Below are positions 8,044 through 16,739 of a stretch of 29,409 bases of DNA, piece after piece. Within the stretch, counting starts at the first letter, position 1. Each line of letters opens with the position of its first letter. Position numbers and translations under genes: made by a program. The notes beneath the pieces are model-generated. The model was not told the origin of the DNA. It made no database searches and was given only the letters and a program-made list of their open reading frames with translations. The DNA lies in NCBI GenBank assembly GCA_002426755.1, contig DINI01000019.1, forward strand, positions 161,591 through 190,999, read 5' to 3'. The stretch is from Flavobacteriaceae bacterium UBA5544. Its GTDB lineage: Bacteria > Bacteroidota > Bacteroidia > Flavobacteriales > Flavobacteriaceae.

Positions 8044-9909
8044 TTATACTCTATCTTTTACATTGGCTTTTATCCAATTGAGACAATCCTTAAAGTTAGT
8101 AAAAATATGCTGTTTTGGTATCAAATCTGGTATAATATCAATACGTTCCATTAAATAGCGTGGTTGCTTGAGTAGTCCCACGAAAAGAACGTTTATTTTT
8201 TTCGCTCTTAAATCCACCAGAACATCTTCCATAGCATACAATCCAGATTGGTCCATATACTGCATTCGTCCCAGTCGAATAACAACAGTTTTCGCCGTGG
8301 TTGGAATTTGGAGCGCCAATTGTTGAAAATCACTTGTGGAGCCAAAAAATAAAGGTCCCTTCAAATGTTTTATAAAAACTTCTTCCTTTAAATGTTCAGG
8401 GAAATCTCCTTCATCTTCCCATGCTTTTTCTTCTTTTAATGATTTGACATCTGAACGTTCTGCGGTTAAATCTCCAATTTTTTTCATGAACATCAATGAA
8501 GCAATAACTAAACCAACGCCGACGGCATACACTAAATTCCATAAACTTGAAAGCACCAATACCACAAGCATGATAATAACTTCAGAACTCACTTTAAGTG
8601 GTCCAATTTTCATGTCTCTAGGTAAATTAGGAATCGCCTTAAGTCCTTTATAATCCATGACACCGATACCAACTGTGATTAAAATTCCCGCCAAAACTGC
8701 CGCAGGAATTTGTGAAGCTACTGGTCCCAATGCCAATAAAATGACCAAAAGCATGATGCCCGCAATCATCCCAGACAATTTCGTTTTTCCACCAGAATTG
8801 ATATTGACAACGGTTCTAATTGTAGCTCCCGCTCCTGGTAAGCCACCGAAAATGGCTCCAATACTATTGCCAATTCCCTGCCCCACAAGCTCCTTATTGG
8901 GTTGATGTTTTGTTTTGGTCATATTATCGGCCACAACACTTGTCAACAGCGAATCAATGGCTCCCAAAAGTGCAAGTGTCAGTGCGGTAAAAATATATGG
9001 AGCAACACTACTTATACTAAAACCGGTAATAATTTCTAAATTAGGGATTGGTAATCCTGAAGGTATTTCTTCAATACGTCTATAATCCAACCCAAAACCA
9101 ACTGCAACGCCCGAAACCACCAACAATGCGACCAATGTACTTGGAATTGCAGTCGTTATCCGTTTGAAACCGTAAATAATCAGAATTGTGGACAACGCCA
9201 AAATCAGCTCAAGCCAACTAATGTTTTTCAACGCTTGAGGCAGCACTTTAAAAGCACCCAATACACCAGACGCCTCGTTAGCCGCTAATGTTTTGGATTC
9301 CTTTAAAATATCTTCTTGTGTTGTGTTTTCAGCTCTTATGACAGTTTCCTTAAAATCCTCCAGTACCAAAATACCTTCTCCAGCTTCTTCTTTTAAGATG
9401 TTTTCTAAAATAATTTCTTCCGCTTGTGGCTTGAATGTTTCTACATATGCCGTATCCTCTTTTGGATAGTATCCAACTGCCGGAAGGATTTGGGTCACTA
9501 AAATAATGACTCCAATAGCCGTCATAAATCCTGACACAACAGGATAAGGAATATATTTGATATACTTACCAAAACCTAGAAAGCCTAAACCAACCTGAAT
9601 TAAGCCAGCCAACAAAAACACAGTCAGGATAGCTGGCAACGCTTTGTTGACGTCTCCGTCATTGGCAGCTATAATCCCAGCAATGACCACCATACTTACT
9701 GCGGTCATGGGAGCCGTTGGACCAGAAATCTGGGTGTTAGTTCCACCAAATAAAGCAGCGAAGAAACTTAAAAAAATGGCGCCATAAAGTCCCGCACTTG
9801 GGCCTAAACCGGAAGAAACACCAAACGCAAGAGCGAGTGGCAATGCCACAATTCCTGCTGTGATTCCTCCAAAGGCATCTCCTTTGATATTCGAGAATAA
9901 TTTTTTCAT
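8044..9909 (-). CDS. SulP-family anion transporter with STAS domain (probable bicarbonate transporter)
   Basis: 621 residues. The transmembrane SulP domain spans about 1-490, with motifs SGPTAPMTAVSMVV near residue 62 and GNSIGAIFGGLPGAGATIRT in the middle. The C-terminal STAS domain (about 510-615) keeps the MDQSG core motif. Members of this family carry sulfate, bicarbonate or related anions. The gene directly downstream encodes a carbonic anhydrase, which strongly favours bicarbonate, as in BicA-type systems. An odd feature is a hydrophilic, acidic insertion at about residues 150-215 (for example KPQAEEIILENILKEE) between membrane segments, longer than in compact SulP proteins. Substrate is inferred from context. 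Confidence 0.92.
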   Translation of the reverse strand: MKKLFSNIKGDAFGGITAGIVALPLALAFGVSSGLGPSAGLYGAIFLSFFAALFGGTNTQISGPTAPMTAVSMVVIAGIIAANDGDVNKALPAILTVFLLAGLIQVGLGFLGFGKYIKYIPYPVVSGFMTAIGVIILVTQILPAVGYYPKEDTAYVETFKPQAEEIILENILKEEAGEGILVLEDFKETVIRAENTTQEDILKESKTLAANEASGVLGAFKVLPQALKNISWLELILALSTILIIYGFKRITTAIPSTLVALLVVSGVAVGFGLDYRRIEEIPSGLPIPNLEIITGFSISSVAPYIFTALTLALLGAIDSLLTSVVADNMTKTKHQPNKELVGQGIGNSIGAIFGGLPGAGATIRTVVNINSGGKTKLSGMIAGIMLLVILLALGPVASQIPAAVLAGILITVGIGVMDYKGLKAIPNLPRDMKIGPLKVSSEVIIMLVVLVLSSLWNLVYAVGVGLVIASLMFMKKIGDLTAERSDVKSLKEEKAWEDEGDFPEHLKEEVFIKHLKGPLFFGSTSDFQQLALQIPTTAKTVVIRLGRMQYMDQSGLYAMEDVLVDLRAKKINVLFVGLLKQPRYLMERIDIIPDLIPKQHIFTNFKDCLNWIKANVKDRV

Positions 9910-9940
9910 ATATGCTTATTTTATTTGGTTGTTTCTTTCA

Positions 9941-10624
9941 TTAAAAACTGATAAAAGTCATTATATTCAGTTGGTCTCTTTGACTCGTTTCAAAAAACTG
10001 ATTCATGTAACCCATTTCAATTCTAATATCTTTGTTGATGTTATAACCTATCCCACCATAAAGCCTGTTTCTGTCAAATATAGAGCTTTTAGTGTTCAAA
10101 AACACTTCATTATAGCCCGAAATATAAAAGGTATTGTTGATGGTTTCCTTTTTTTCCAAGGGAATATTGAGCCCTAAAAAATACCTCAAACGCATTTTAA
10201 AATCATCTTCAACAAATCGTTGTTCAAAACGATAACGATGACTTATTGCAACCAAACCAATTTTTTGTTTGGTTATAAATTGCTGAAAAATACGATGTTC
10301 ATTCACCGAAACCTTATCATCAGTATCACCAATATAATTTTCTGATAGAATATATCCATATCCCAACAGTATATTATTATTGTTCTCTGTCAGGTTATAA
10401 CCAATTCCTGTTCTTAATAATAGTTGCTCTAAATCTCCAATGGCATTATAATTCCTGTATTGAACTTCATGGTGTAAGTTCCATTTGTTGCTTATTTTTT
10501 TATTTCCAAAATAAATCAACCAATTACCAAAATTACTGTCTTGCGCATGTCCATGATTTGATAGCGCCAACAGAAATGTTAGCGCTATCAGGATTATTTT
10601 ATTTTTAAATATACTTTTTCCCAT
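9941..10624 (-). CDS. DUF2490 outer membrane beta-barrel protein
   Basis: 227 residues from ATG 10624. A longer frame back to 10702 would overlap the carbonic anhydrase end and puts 26 residues before the signal peptide, so the internal start is preferred; it leaves a 13-base gap. Residues 1-27 (KNKIILIALTFLLALSNHGHAQ) are the signal peptide. The mature part shows alternating amphipathic strands such as WNLHHEVQYRNYN, NNILLGYGYILSEN, RYRFEQRFVEDDFKMRLRYF and LYGGIGYNINKDIRIEMGYMNQF, and ends in Phe. This matches the DUF2490 family, of unknown function. Placed inside a bicarbonate module, it could be a porin-like entry path, but no sequence feature proves transport. Confidence 0.82.
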   Translation of the reverse strand: MGKSIFKNKIILIALTFLLALSNHGHAQDSNFGNWLIYFGNKKISNKWNLHHEVQYRNYNAIGDLEQLLLRTGIGYNLTENNNNILLGYGYILSENYIGDTDDKVSVNEHRIFQQFITKQKIGLVAISHRYRFEQRFVEDDFKMRLRYFLGLNIPLEKKETINNTFYISGYNEVFLNTKSSIFDRNRLYGGIGYNINKDIRIEMGYMNQFFETSQRDQLNIMTFISF

Positions 10625-10637
10625 CAAATCAACTGTT

Positions 10638-11267
10638 CTATTCAAAAAATGTGACTGCTCCAGTATTGATGTCGTACATCCCTCCAACAATATCAATTTC
10701 ATTATTATCTTCCATTTCCTTTAAGATTGGACTTTGATTTCGAATATTGTCAATGGTAAGCTTCACATTTTTTTCGGAAACATTGTCTACGAAATCCAAG
10801 TTTTTAGAATTTCGCAAGTTCTTATCTTGAGGTTCAGTCACTGCTTCAACCGCTGGTTTAATTTTTGCGAGCATAGTTGTCAAATTGCCCATTTTGGCAT
10901 CATCGCAAGCGCCTTTTATGGCTCCGCAGCTGGTGTGCCCCAAAACCACGATTAATTTTGTTCCTGCCAATTTGCTGGCAAATTCCATACTCCCTAAAAT
11001 GTCTTCATTGACAAAGTTTCCTGCGATGCGAACACTAAAAATATCACCAAGACCTTGATCAAAAACCAACTCTGCCGACACCCTAGAATCGATACAGCTT
11101 AAGATCGTAGCAAATGGAAATTGCCCATCACTTGTGTCGTTGACCTGCTCCAGTAAATTTCTATTAGCCTTTAAGTTATTTTGAAAACGTTGGTTTCCTT
11201 CTTTTAAATATTGTAATGACTTTTGAGGTGTCATTGTTGCCTGTGTTTCTCTTGTATGTGCTTTCAT
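10638..11267 (-). CDS. Second beta-carbonic anhydrase
   Basis: 209 residues, without a signal peptide. Zinc ligands are Cys58 (SCIDSR), His111 and Cys114 (GHTSCGA), with the Asp60-Arg62 dyad. The segment DIFSVRIAGNFVNEDILGSMEFA (75-97) is typical of the clade often annotated as plant-type beta-carbonic anhydrase. It reads MKAHTRETQATMTPQKSLQYLKEGNQRF at the N-terminus; an internal ATG at codon 12 is possible but I keep the first because it fits the 22-base gap to the stress-protein gene upstream. It would hydrate CO2 or dehydrate bicarbonate in the cytoplasm, working with the SulP proteins on either side. Confidence 0.94.
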   Translation of the reverse strand: MKAHTRETQATMTPQKSLQYLKEGNQRFQNNLKANRNLLEQVNDTSDGQFPFATILSCIDSRVSAELVFDQGLGDIFSVRIAGNFVNEDILGSMEFASKLAGTKLIVVLGHTSCGAIKGACDDAKMGNLTTMLAKIKPAVEAVTEPQDKNLRNSKNLDFVDNVSEKNVKLTIDNIRNQSPILKEMEDNNEIDIVGGMYDINTGAVTFFE

Positions 11268-11289
11268 AATGTTATAATTTTATATGAGA

Positions 11290-12111
11290 TTATTGTTTTA
11301 TTTTAATTTTTTCGCTTCCTAAAAGTAGGGAGACATTGAGACTGTCCATTACGGACTGAATGTCTGAATCTAAAATGGTCTTATTGGAATTGGTATTCGA
11401 TCTATCCACAAACAATAGATTGGTATTGCTTATTGATAAATATTTTGAAAGGTTATTGATGGCATTGTCACCTTGTTCAAACACGAATTCAACTACGTTT
11501 TTGTTATTATTTGAAACGCTAGCATTCGACGTGTCTGAGTTTTTAGTGATATGGAACGACTTTAATGGCTTTTGTGTGTGGCTCATTAAGTCTTCCGCAA
11601 ACTCTACATTAAAGGTCTGTTCCATACCGTTAAGAACCCCAAGAGACAGCTCTTTGTTTGGTTCCAAAGCGTTTTTGTCGGCAGCTATCATTACCACCCC
11701 ATTGAAATTTTTCAGAACAAAATGAGTGATACTGTCGCCAACTAATTTTATCAGTTTTGGTTTTCGTTTTCCCAATACAATAATGTCTGGTTGACTTTCC
11801 TTGAGATATTTCTCAATTTCTGTTTTGGCATTCCCAAAAGAAAATTTATGACTGATATTCACACCATAGGCTTCAGAAATTGGTTCGATAATCTTTTTGA
11901 TTTTCTTTTCTGTTGCCAAGTGCTTTTCGTTGATGCTGCGGATCGCCGACAATTGGTTATCTATTTCAACAATGTCTGTGGGCTTTTTGACATGGAAAAA
12001 CTCAATGTCTCCATCTATCATTTTTGCCAAACTCACCGTGCTTTTTAGCGTTATGCTTGCAGAATCTTTCAAATCTGAAAGCACTACTATTTTATATTTA
12101 ATGTTTTTCAT
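11290..12111 (-). CDS. Universal stress protein (UspA-like), likely two-domain
   Basis: 273 residues. The N-terminal half (1-145) has the Usp fold pattern: KIVVLSDLKDSASITLKSTVSLAKMIDGDIEFFHV at the start, then QPDIIVLGKRKPKLIKLVGDSITHFVLKN near 115-140. The usual nucleotide-binding glycine signature (G-2x-G-9x-G-S/T) is only partly kept, so ATP binding is doubtful. The second half (150-273) has weak Usp-like strands ending with NLLFVDRSN. It sits 12 bases after the SulP gene and before a carbonic anhydrase. Usp domains are often fused to or encoded next to anion transporters, so a regulatory role on the transporters is plausible. Confidence 0.82.
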   Translation of the reverse strand: MKNIKYKIVVLSDLKDSASITLKSTVSLAKMIDGDIEFFHVKKPTDIVEIDNQLSAIRSINEKHLATEKKIKKIIEPISEAYGVNISHKFSFGNAKTEIEKYLKESQPDIIVLGKRKPKLIKLVGDSITHFVLKNFNGVVMIAADKNALEPNKELSLGVLNGMEQTFNVEFAEDLMSHTQKPLKSFHITKNSDTSNASVSNNNKNVVEFVFEQGDNAINNLSKYLSISNTNLLFVDRSNTNSNKTILDSDIQSVMDSLNVSLLLGSEKIKIKQ

Positions 12112-12123
12112 GATCTAGTTTTT

Positions 12124-13716
12124 TTAACTTAAACTTATACTTGATTTTGGTCTTAATTGAAAGAACTCAATAAAACTTGGAGGGTTCTCAACAATACCTC
12201 TTTTTGAAATGAGCTTAATGTCGATATTTCTCTCTTTTGCCTTGAATGCAAAATCTTCCAAGATTTCAATAATATCATAATCTAGATATCTGGTTTTGGT
12301 AACGTCAAACTCTAAATAAGTATCTCTTGGCAAACTATCCAACTCTTTAAGAATCGCTCCTTTATTGAAAAATGTTACCTCTTCTGCAAGTGACATTTTT
12401 ATTCTATGCTTCCCATTGCTTTGGTCTTCAATATGTAGGAAATGTGAATTCTGATAACTTTTTATCAAGATAACCACTATTCCCACGCCCAATCCTAAAC
12501 CAATGCCATATAATAAATCAGTAAAGACGATCCCCAAAACGGTAACTACAAATGGAACCCATTGCTTCCATCCTAATTTATACATTTTTTTGAATAACGC
12601 AGGTTTTGCCAATTTGTAACCCACGACCAATAAAATTGCTGCCAATACCGATAATGGAATCATATTCAACAAACGCGGGATAAGTATCACTGATATCAAA
12701 AGGAAAAAACCGTGCAAAATTGCAGATAGTTTTGTTTTTGCACCAGATTGTACATTGGCAGAACTTCTTACAATCACTTGTGTAATTGGCAACCCACCTA
12801 TCAAACCTGAAATCAAATTTCCTGTTCCTTGTGCCAAAAGTTCTCTATTGGTTGGCGTTACATTCTTCTCTGGATCTATCTTATCGGAAGCTTCAACACA
12901 TAAAAGTGTTTCTAAACTTGCAACCAATGCAATTGTAAAGGCAACAATCCAAACTTGCGTATTTGAAATGGCAGAAAAATTTGGAAAACTGAATTGCCCT
13001 ATAAAAGAGGATACATCTTCAGGAATGGGAACATTTACCATATGTTTGTCGGTAAGGAACAAGGTTTCATTTCCTTGTGTAAATGTGTAAAATAAAATTC
13101 CCAAAACTACCACGACAAATGGGCCTTGTATAATTTCAAAAACTTTGGCTTTTTTACTTAACACCTTATCCCAAAGAATTAACAGCAATAAACTTATAAT
13201 TCCTATTAAAGCGGCTCCTGGGGTGATGTTGTTGATGATTTGAAAAATTTCTGAAAAGGTGTTTCCTCCATCAATTTCGAAAAATTCCAAATCCCAGGCA
13301 GATTCTTCATCATACCCAAAGAAATTTGGTATTTGTTTCAAAATGATGATAATCCCAATACCTGTCAACATTCCTTTAATAACAGATGAAGGAAAGTAGT
13401 AACCAATAATTCCAGCTTTCAAAAAGCCAAAAATCAATTGTATAATTCCGCCTAACACGACAGCTACAAGAAAATTCTCATAGCCTCCCAAAGTACCAAT
13501 GGCCGTTAAAACAATCGCGGCCAAACCTGCAGCAGGACCACTGACGCCTACTTTAGAGCCACTTAAGCCTCCTACGACGACACCGCCGATAATTCCTGCA
13601 ATTAATCCTGAAAAAAGTGGGGCTCCACTTGCGAGTGCAATACCCAAACATAAAGGTAAAGCAACAAAAAATACGACTATACTCGCTGGTAAGTCATTCT
13701 TAATATTTTTAAACAT
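12124..13716 (-). CDS. SulP-family anion transporter, first gene of the carbonic anhydrase unit
   Basis: 530 residues. The SulP transmembrane domain fills about 1-425, with VGVSGPAAGLAAIVLTAIG near residue 56 and the conserved GTGNLISGLIGGLPITQVIVRSSANVQSG near 300. The C-terminal STAS-like domain (about 440-525) is degenerate: where the D-S/T-G motif is expected it reads LDYDI. The protein is shorter than the second SulP in this unit and lacks its acidic insertion. It belongs to the SulP subgroup commonly found beside carbonic anhydrases, so bicarbonate uptake is the most likely role; sulfate cannot be excluded. It is the first gene after a 94-base gap and probably heads the transcript. Confidence 0.92.
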   Translation of the reverse strand: MFKNIKNDLPASIVVFFVALPLCLGIALASGAPLFSGLIAGIIGGVVVGGLSGSKVGVSGPAAGLAAIVLTAIGTLGGYENFLVAVVLGGIIQLIFGFLKAGIIGYYFPSSVIKGMLTGIGIIIILKQIPNFFGYDEESAWDLEFFEIDGGNTFSEIFQIINNITPGAALIGIISLLLLILWDKVLSKKAKVFEIIQGPFVVVVLGILFYTFTQGNETLFLTDKHMVNVPIPEDVSSFIGQFSFPNFSAISNTQVWIVAFTIALVASLETLLCVEASDKIDPEKNVTPTNRELLAQGTGNLISGLIGGLPITQVIVRSSANVQSGAKTKLSAILHGFFLLISVILIPRLLNMIPLSVLAAILLVVGYKLAKPALFKKMYKLGWKQWVPFVVTVLGIVFTDLLYGIGLGLGVGIVVILIKSYQNSHFLHIEDQSNGKHRIKMSLAEEVTFFNKGAILKELDSLPRDTYLEFDVTKTRYLDYDIIEILEDFAFKAKERNIDIKLISKRGIVENPPSFIEFFQLRPKSSISLS

Positions 13717-13771
13717 ATAAACTTGTTAATTATAAAATTTGATAATAAAAAAAAGGGGTGTGATGATATAA

Positions 13772-13784
13772 AGACTAGAAGTCT
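13772..13784. promoter_or_regulatory. Small inverted repeat upstream of the SulP/carbonic anhydrase unit
   Basis: AGACT (13772-13776) and AGTCT (13780-13784) form a short palindrome with a 3-base centre, in the 94-base gap between the 98-residue gene and the SulP start. It might be an operator for the unit, or a weak hairpin: the minus strand has CCCCTTTTTTTT about 15 bases further on. I found no convincing TAnnTTTG box here. Confidence 0.25.
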
Positions 13785-13810
13785 ATACCATTCACAAAAT
13801 CAAAATATAA

Positions 13811-14107
13811 TTAACTTAATTCTGGTGGTGGAGAGAGACACTCCAAATGATGCGGAGTGTAATTTTTAATATAAGAGGTGTATGATTTTTCCTTTTCAAG
13901 GTCAAAAATAGAAAGACAAAATTTTTCGTGATCAGAAAGCTTGACCTCAAAAACCTTTAAAGTTTCATTTACTTTATTTTCTTCTTCATTAACACTGTAA
14001 AAAATAGAGGTGTCAAATGATTTTTCTATCACGGAAATAACCGTAGGCGCTGCAATAAACACCGTAAATAGTATCAGAAAAAAATATGAAATAGTCCTTT
14101 TTTGCAT
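13811..14107 (-). CDS. Small single-helix membrane or exported protein, unknown function
   Basis: 98 residues. Residues 1-28 (KRTISYFFLILFTVFIAAPTVISVI) form one hydrophobic segment after two basic residues: a signal anchor or signal peptide. The remainder is short and charged, with NEEENKVNETLKVFEVKLSD and a Pro-rich end ECLSPPPELS. I recall similar small proteins with a PPPEL-type C-terminus in flavobacteria, but no function. The gene lies 62 bases after BatE and 94 bases before the SulP gene, in the same direction, so it may be a tail of the Bat operon or a leader to the SulP unit. Confidence 0.65.
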   Translation of the reverse strand: MQKRTISYFFLILFTVFIAAPTVISVIEKSFDTSIFYSVNEEENKVNETLKVFEVKLSDHEKFCLSIFDLEKEKSYTSYIKNYTPHHLECLSPPPELS

Positions 14108-14169
14108 GAATTTTTAAATCCTCGAATGCAAATATAAAACATGAAAGTTATATAATCGTTAAAGAAAAA

Positions 14170-14919
14170 TTAAAGTGCCTTAATATCTGTATTGGAAATC
14201 CAACCCGTTTTACCGTCAGCCAATTTGATTTTTTTCCAATTATTCACAGTATCAAGTATTTGCACCTTGGTTCCTTCATGAAGTTTAAAAGATTCAGTGC
14301 TTCGCAGATTAGGCTCACTTTTTACTTGACTTTCTTGGGCAAATACAATTGCAGGTTGGTCTTTTTCAATCAAATCATAGTTATGAAAGGCAAAAGATAA
14401 TGAAAAACCAGCCAGAACAAGCGCTGCCATGCTTCCAATGAATGCGAAACGTTTTTTTAACGAAGTATTGGAAAAATAGTACAGTAAAAATAAGACAACA
14501 AAAAGTATCACCAACCCTATTGAGCTCTTTGCCCAACGCTCAAAAGTCATAGAGTTGGAAATGTTTTTAACGAATTTGGAAAAGCCAACTTCTGGAACCG
14601 TGTCTACAGCGTCAATAGTCATGTTTCTAGCAAAACCAATATTGTTTTTTATTTCTTTATCATTTGGTTTTAATTGCAAGGCTTTCTCGTAATAATAAAT
14701 ACTTGGCGCTATATGGTTGAGCTTGTAATGTGCATTTCCTAAATTAAAATACAATTCAGCAGAATGTTTCCCATTGTCTAAAATGCTTTCGTATTTTTTA
14801 ATGGCCTCTTCGTAATTTCCATTGTTATAAAGCGTGTTGCCTTGCTCGAATAAGACTTCATTTTGAGCAAAACTTAATGAGCCAATAAGAAATGTAAGTA
14901 TGTAAACTAATGTCTTCAT
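14170..14919 (-). CDS. batE: BatE: TPR and SH3-like domain protein
   Basis: 249 residues. Signal peptide 1-19, then tetratricopeptide repeats at about 20-110 (LFEQGNTLYNNGNYEEAIKKYESIL, ELYFNLGNAHYKLNHIAPSIYYYEKALQLKPND). Two membrane helices follow near 136-156 and 161-182. A bacterial SH3 domain ends the protein (about 192-249: VKSEPNLRSTESFKLHEGTKVQILD ... GKTGWISNTDIKAL). This order is typical of BatE, the last member of the Bat cluster named from Bacteroides fragilis aerotolerance. It begins 2 bases after the BatD stop. It is thought to act with the other Bat proteins in the cell envelope; its molecular role is not established. Confidence 0.9.
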   Translation of the reverse strand: MKTLVYILTFLIGSLSFAQNEVLFEQGNTLYNNGNYEEAIKKYESILDNGKHSAELYFNLGNAHYKLNHIAPSIYYYEKALQLKPNDKEIKNNIGFARNMTIDAVDTVPEVGFSKFVKNISNSMTFERWAKSSIGLVILFVVLFLLYYFSNTSLKKRFAFIGSMAALVLAGFSLSFAFHNYDLIEKDQPAIVFAQESQVKSEPNLRSTESFKLHEGTKVQILDTVNNWKKIKLADGKTGWISNTDIKAL

Positions 14920-14921
14920 TC

Positions 14922-16700
14922 TTAATTTAGTTCTTTATCAATGACTGAAATTGTTTTTGCTGCCTTCTCATAATCATTCTGCATTTCTACATTGGTAATG
15001 GGTGTATAACGTGCCAACTCACAATTTTTCAAAATACTGTTAAACTCTGCAATGGTAGCGGCATCTACACCTTTTTGACTTAATAATGTACTGATGCGTT
15101 CTTTGCTCAATTCACTGGTTTCAATATGAAGTTTTGCTTTGAGATAATTGTGCAAAGCTTTTTCGAGGGCAATATAGAAGGCTTCTTTTTGTCCCAAAGC
15201 TTTCTTGGCTTCACCTAAATATTTTTTCGCCAACTTATCCGCTTTCCGTATTTTATTCCCATAGACATCAGCATCCCGTTCATCTTTTTTCTTTCTCAAG
15301 ACAATTGCTAATGGAATCAACAACAATGGTGTTAATAAAGAGGCCCAAAATAAGTTGGTCTTAAAGAAGTAATCTGGTTTAATGGATGTTAAATTTGGAT
15401 CAGACTTAACAAATGCAAACTGATTATCGTTCATTACCACTTGTTGTTTTCCATTGTTGCCCGAAGCTGCAAAATTATTATCGGACGTAGAATTGTTTGT
15501 TGGTCCTTCCAATACATCTATCACAATATCTCCTGAAGAAATAGTCTTGTAGGTTTCAGTTCTTAAGTCAAAATAAGAAAAGGTAATGCTTTGTATTGGA
15601 TATTTACCTTTAAACTGTGGCACAATGGTATAGTCGTCTGAGATGCTTCCTTGCATGCCATTTAGGTCAGTCCTTACGTTTTCGGCATGCTCTGGTTCAT
15701 ACACCTCAAGTGAACTTGGTAATGTCAACTTTGGCAACTGAAACAGCTTTAAATTTCCATTTCCAGAAACTTGTACAGTTGCTTGCAAAGATTCGGTTGC
15801 ATTTAAATTTGTTTTGGATGTTGTTACTTTAAAATTGAAATCGCCTACGGCTCCAGTAAAATCTTCTGGCTTTCCATGTTCGGGCAAAGGTTTTACATTT
15901 ATTGTTTTGCTTCCTGCAGAAACGGTTTTATGAACTTGCGTCATCAATCGACCTCCAAAAATATCCCGACGGTTGGTTGGAACCTCAACGGTCAAATCAA
16001 GACTTAAAGGTTCTATTTCGAGTTTTCCAGTTTTTTGTGGGTACAAAACTGTTTTGCGCAGCACCACATAGCGATATTCTTCTCCATTGTAGGTTCCATT
16101 CTCAACTTTCATCCCTTTCATGTCGATGTTTTGACTCCAAAAAGAATTAAATTTTGGATTATCGATTTCACGCCAATTGCTCACTCCTGTATTTGGCGAC
16201 ACATAAAGTTTGTAAACCACTGTGATAGCTTCATTCAAGTACGGGTTTGTTTTGGAAATTTCAGCAACCAAGTGAATGTTGTCGTCAGCTACCGCAACTG
16301 CATTATCAGGGTCGTTTGGACGCTGAACTGCTCCTGTAATTTCAACGGCAACTGGTACTGTTTTATAGGTTTCCCCGTCAATTTCGATAGATGCCTGACC
16401 AATAGTAAATTTCCCTTGTCTTTTTGGAGCCAAAAAGTAACTATAAGTTTTGGAAAAAGATCGTACACCGTTCATCCAAGATTGACTCACGGATTGATTA
16501 GGCCCACCAATAACCGTAAAATCCTGAAAGTTGGGAGGATTGAAATTATCCCCATCCTTGTTCATTTCAAAATCCACACGCAAACGTTCGTTCACCCCAA
16601 GTTTTGTCTTGCTTAATTTGGCTTCAAATTTTATTTGTGCCGAAGCAATTCCTGAACTTACTAGAATTAGAATTATTGATATGTATGTTTTTAATTTCAT
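14922..16700 (-). CDS. batD: BatD: oxygen-tolerance membrane protein
   Basis: 592 residues. Signal peptide 1-21 (ending SSGIASAQ). The large extracytoplasmic part (22-440) has several beta-sandwich domains with patterns such as LGVNERLRVDFEMNKDGDNF and YPQKTGKLEIEPLSLDLTVEV, repeated once more as FKGKYPIQSITFSYFD. One membrane helix lies near 447-467 (FWASLLTPLLLIPLAIVL), followed by KKKDERD and a cytoplasmic helical tail. Length and layout match BatD. It should form an envelope complex with BatA, BatB, BatC and BatE, downstream of MoxR. The gap to BatC holds AGTnnnC repeats. Confidence 0.92.
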   Translation of the reverse strand: MKLKTYISIILILVSSGIASAQIKFEAKLSKTKLGVNERLRVDFEMNKDGDNFNPPNFQDFTVIGGPNQSVSQSWMNGVRSFSKTYSYFLAPKRQGKFTIGQASIEIDGETYKTVPVAVEITGAVQRPNDPDNAVAVADDNIHLVAEISKTNPYLNEAITVVYKLYVSPNTGVSNWREIDNPKFNSFWSQNIDMKGMKVENGTYNGEEYRYVVLRKTVLYPQKTGKLEIEPLSLDLTVEVPTNRRDIFGGRLMTQVHKTVSAGSKTINVKPLPEHGKPEDFTGAVGDFNFKVTTSKTNLNATESLQATVQVSGNGNLKLFQLPKLTLPSSLEVYEPEHAENVRTDLNGMQGSISDDYTIVPQFKGKYPIQSITFSYFDLRTETYKTISSGDIVIDVLEGPTNNSTSDNNFAASGNNGKQQVVMNDNQFAFVKSDPNLTSIKPDYFFKTNLFWASLLTPLLLIPLAIVLRKKKDERDADVYGNKIRKADKLAKKYLGEAKKALGQKEAFYIALEKALHNYLKAKLHIETSELSKERISTLLSQKGVDAATIAEFNSILKNCELARYTPITNVEMQNDYEKAAKTISVIDKELN

Positions 16701-16702
16701 TT

Positions 16703-16737
16703 CTTATACTGAAAACTGTTCACCGCGACTGTAAACT
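16703..16737. repeat. AGTnnnC heptamer repeat filling the batC-batD gap
   Basis: On the minus strand consecutive units begin with AGT at 7-base steps (AGTTTAC, AGTCGCG, then a 6-base unit, AGTTTTC, AGTATAA). It occupies nearly all of the 39 bases between the two genes. Confidence 0.65.
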
Positions 16738-16739
16738 GG

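Noticed and set aside
10624..10702. Longer N-terminus of the DUF2490 protein
   Set aside because: It would overlap the end of the carbonic anhydrase gene and put 26 residues ahead of a good signal peptide.
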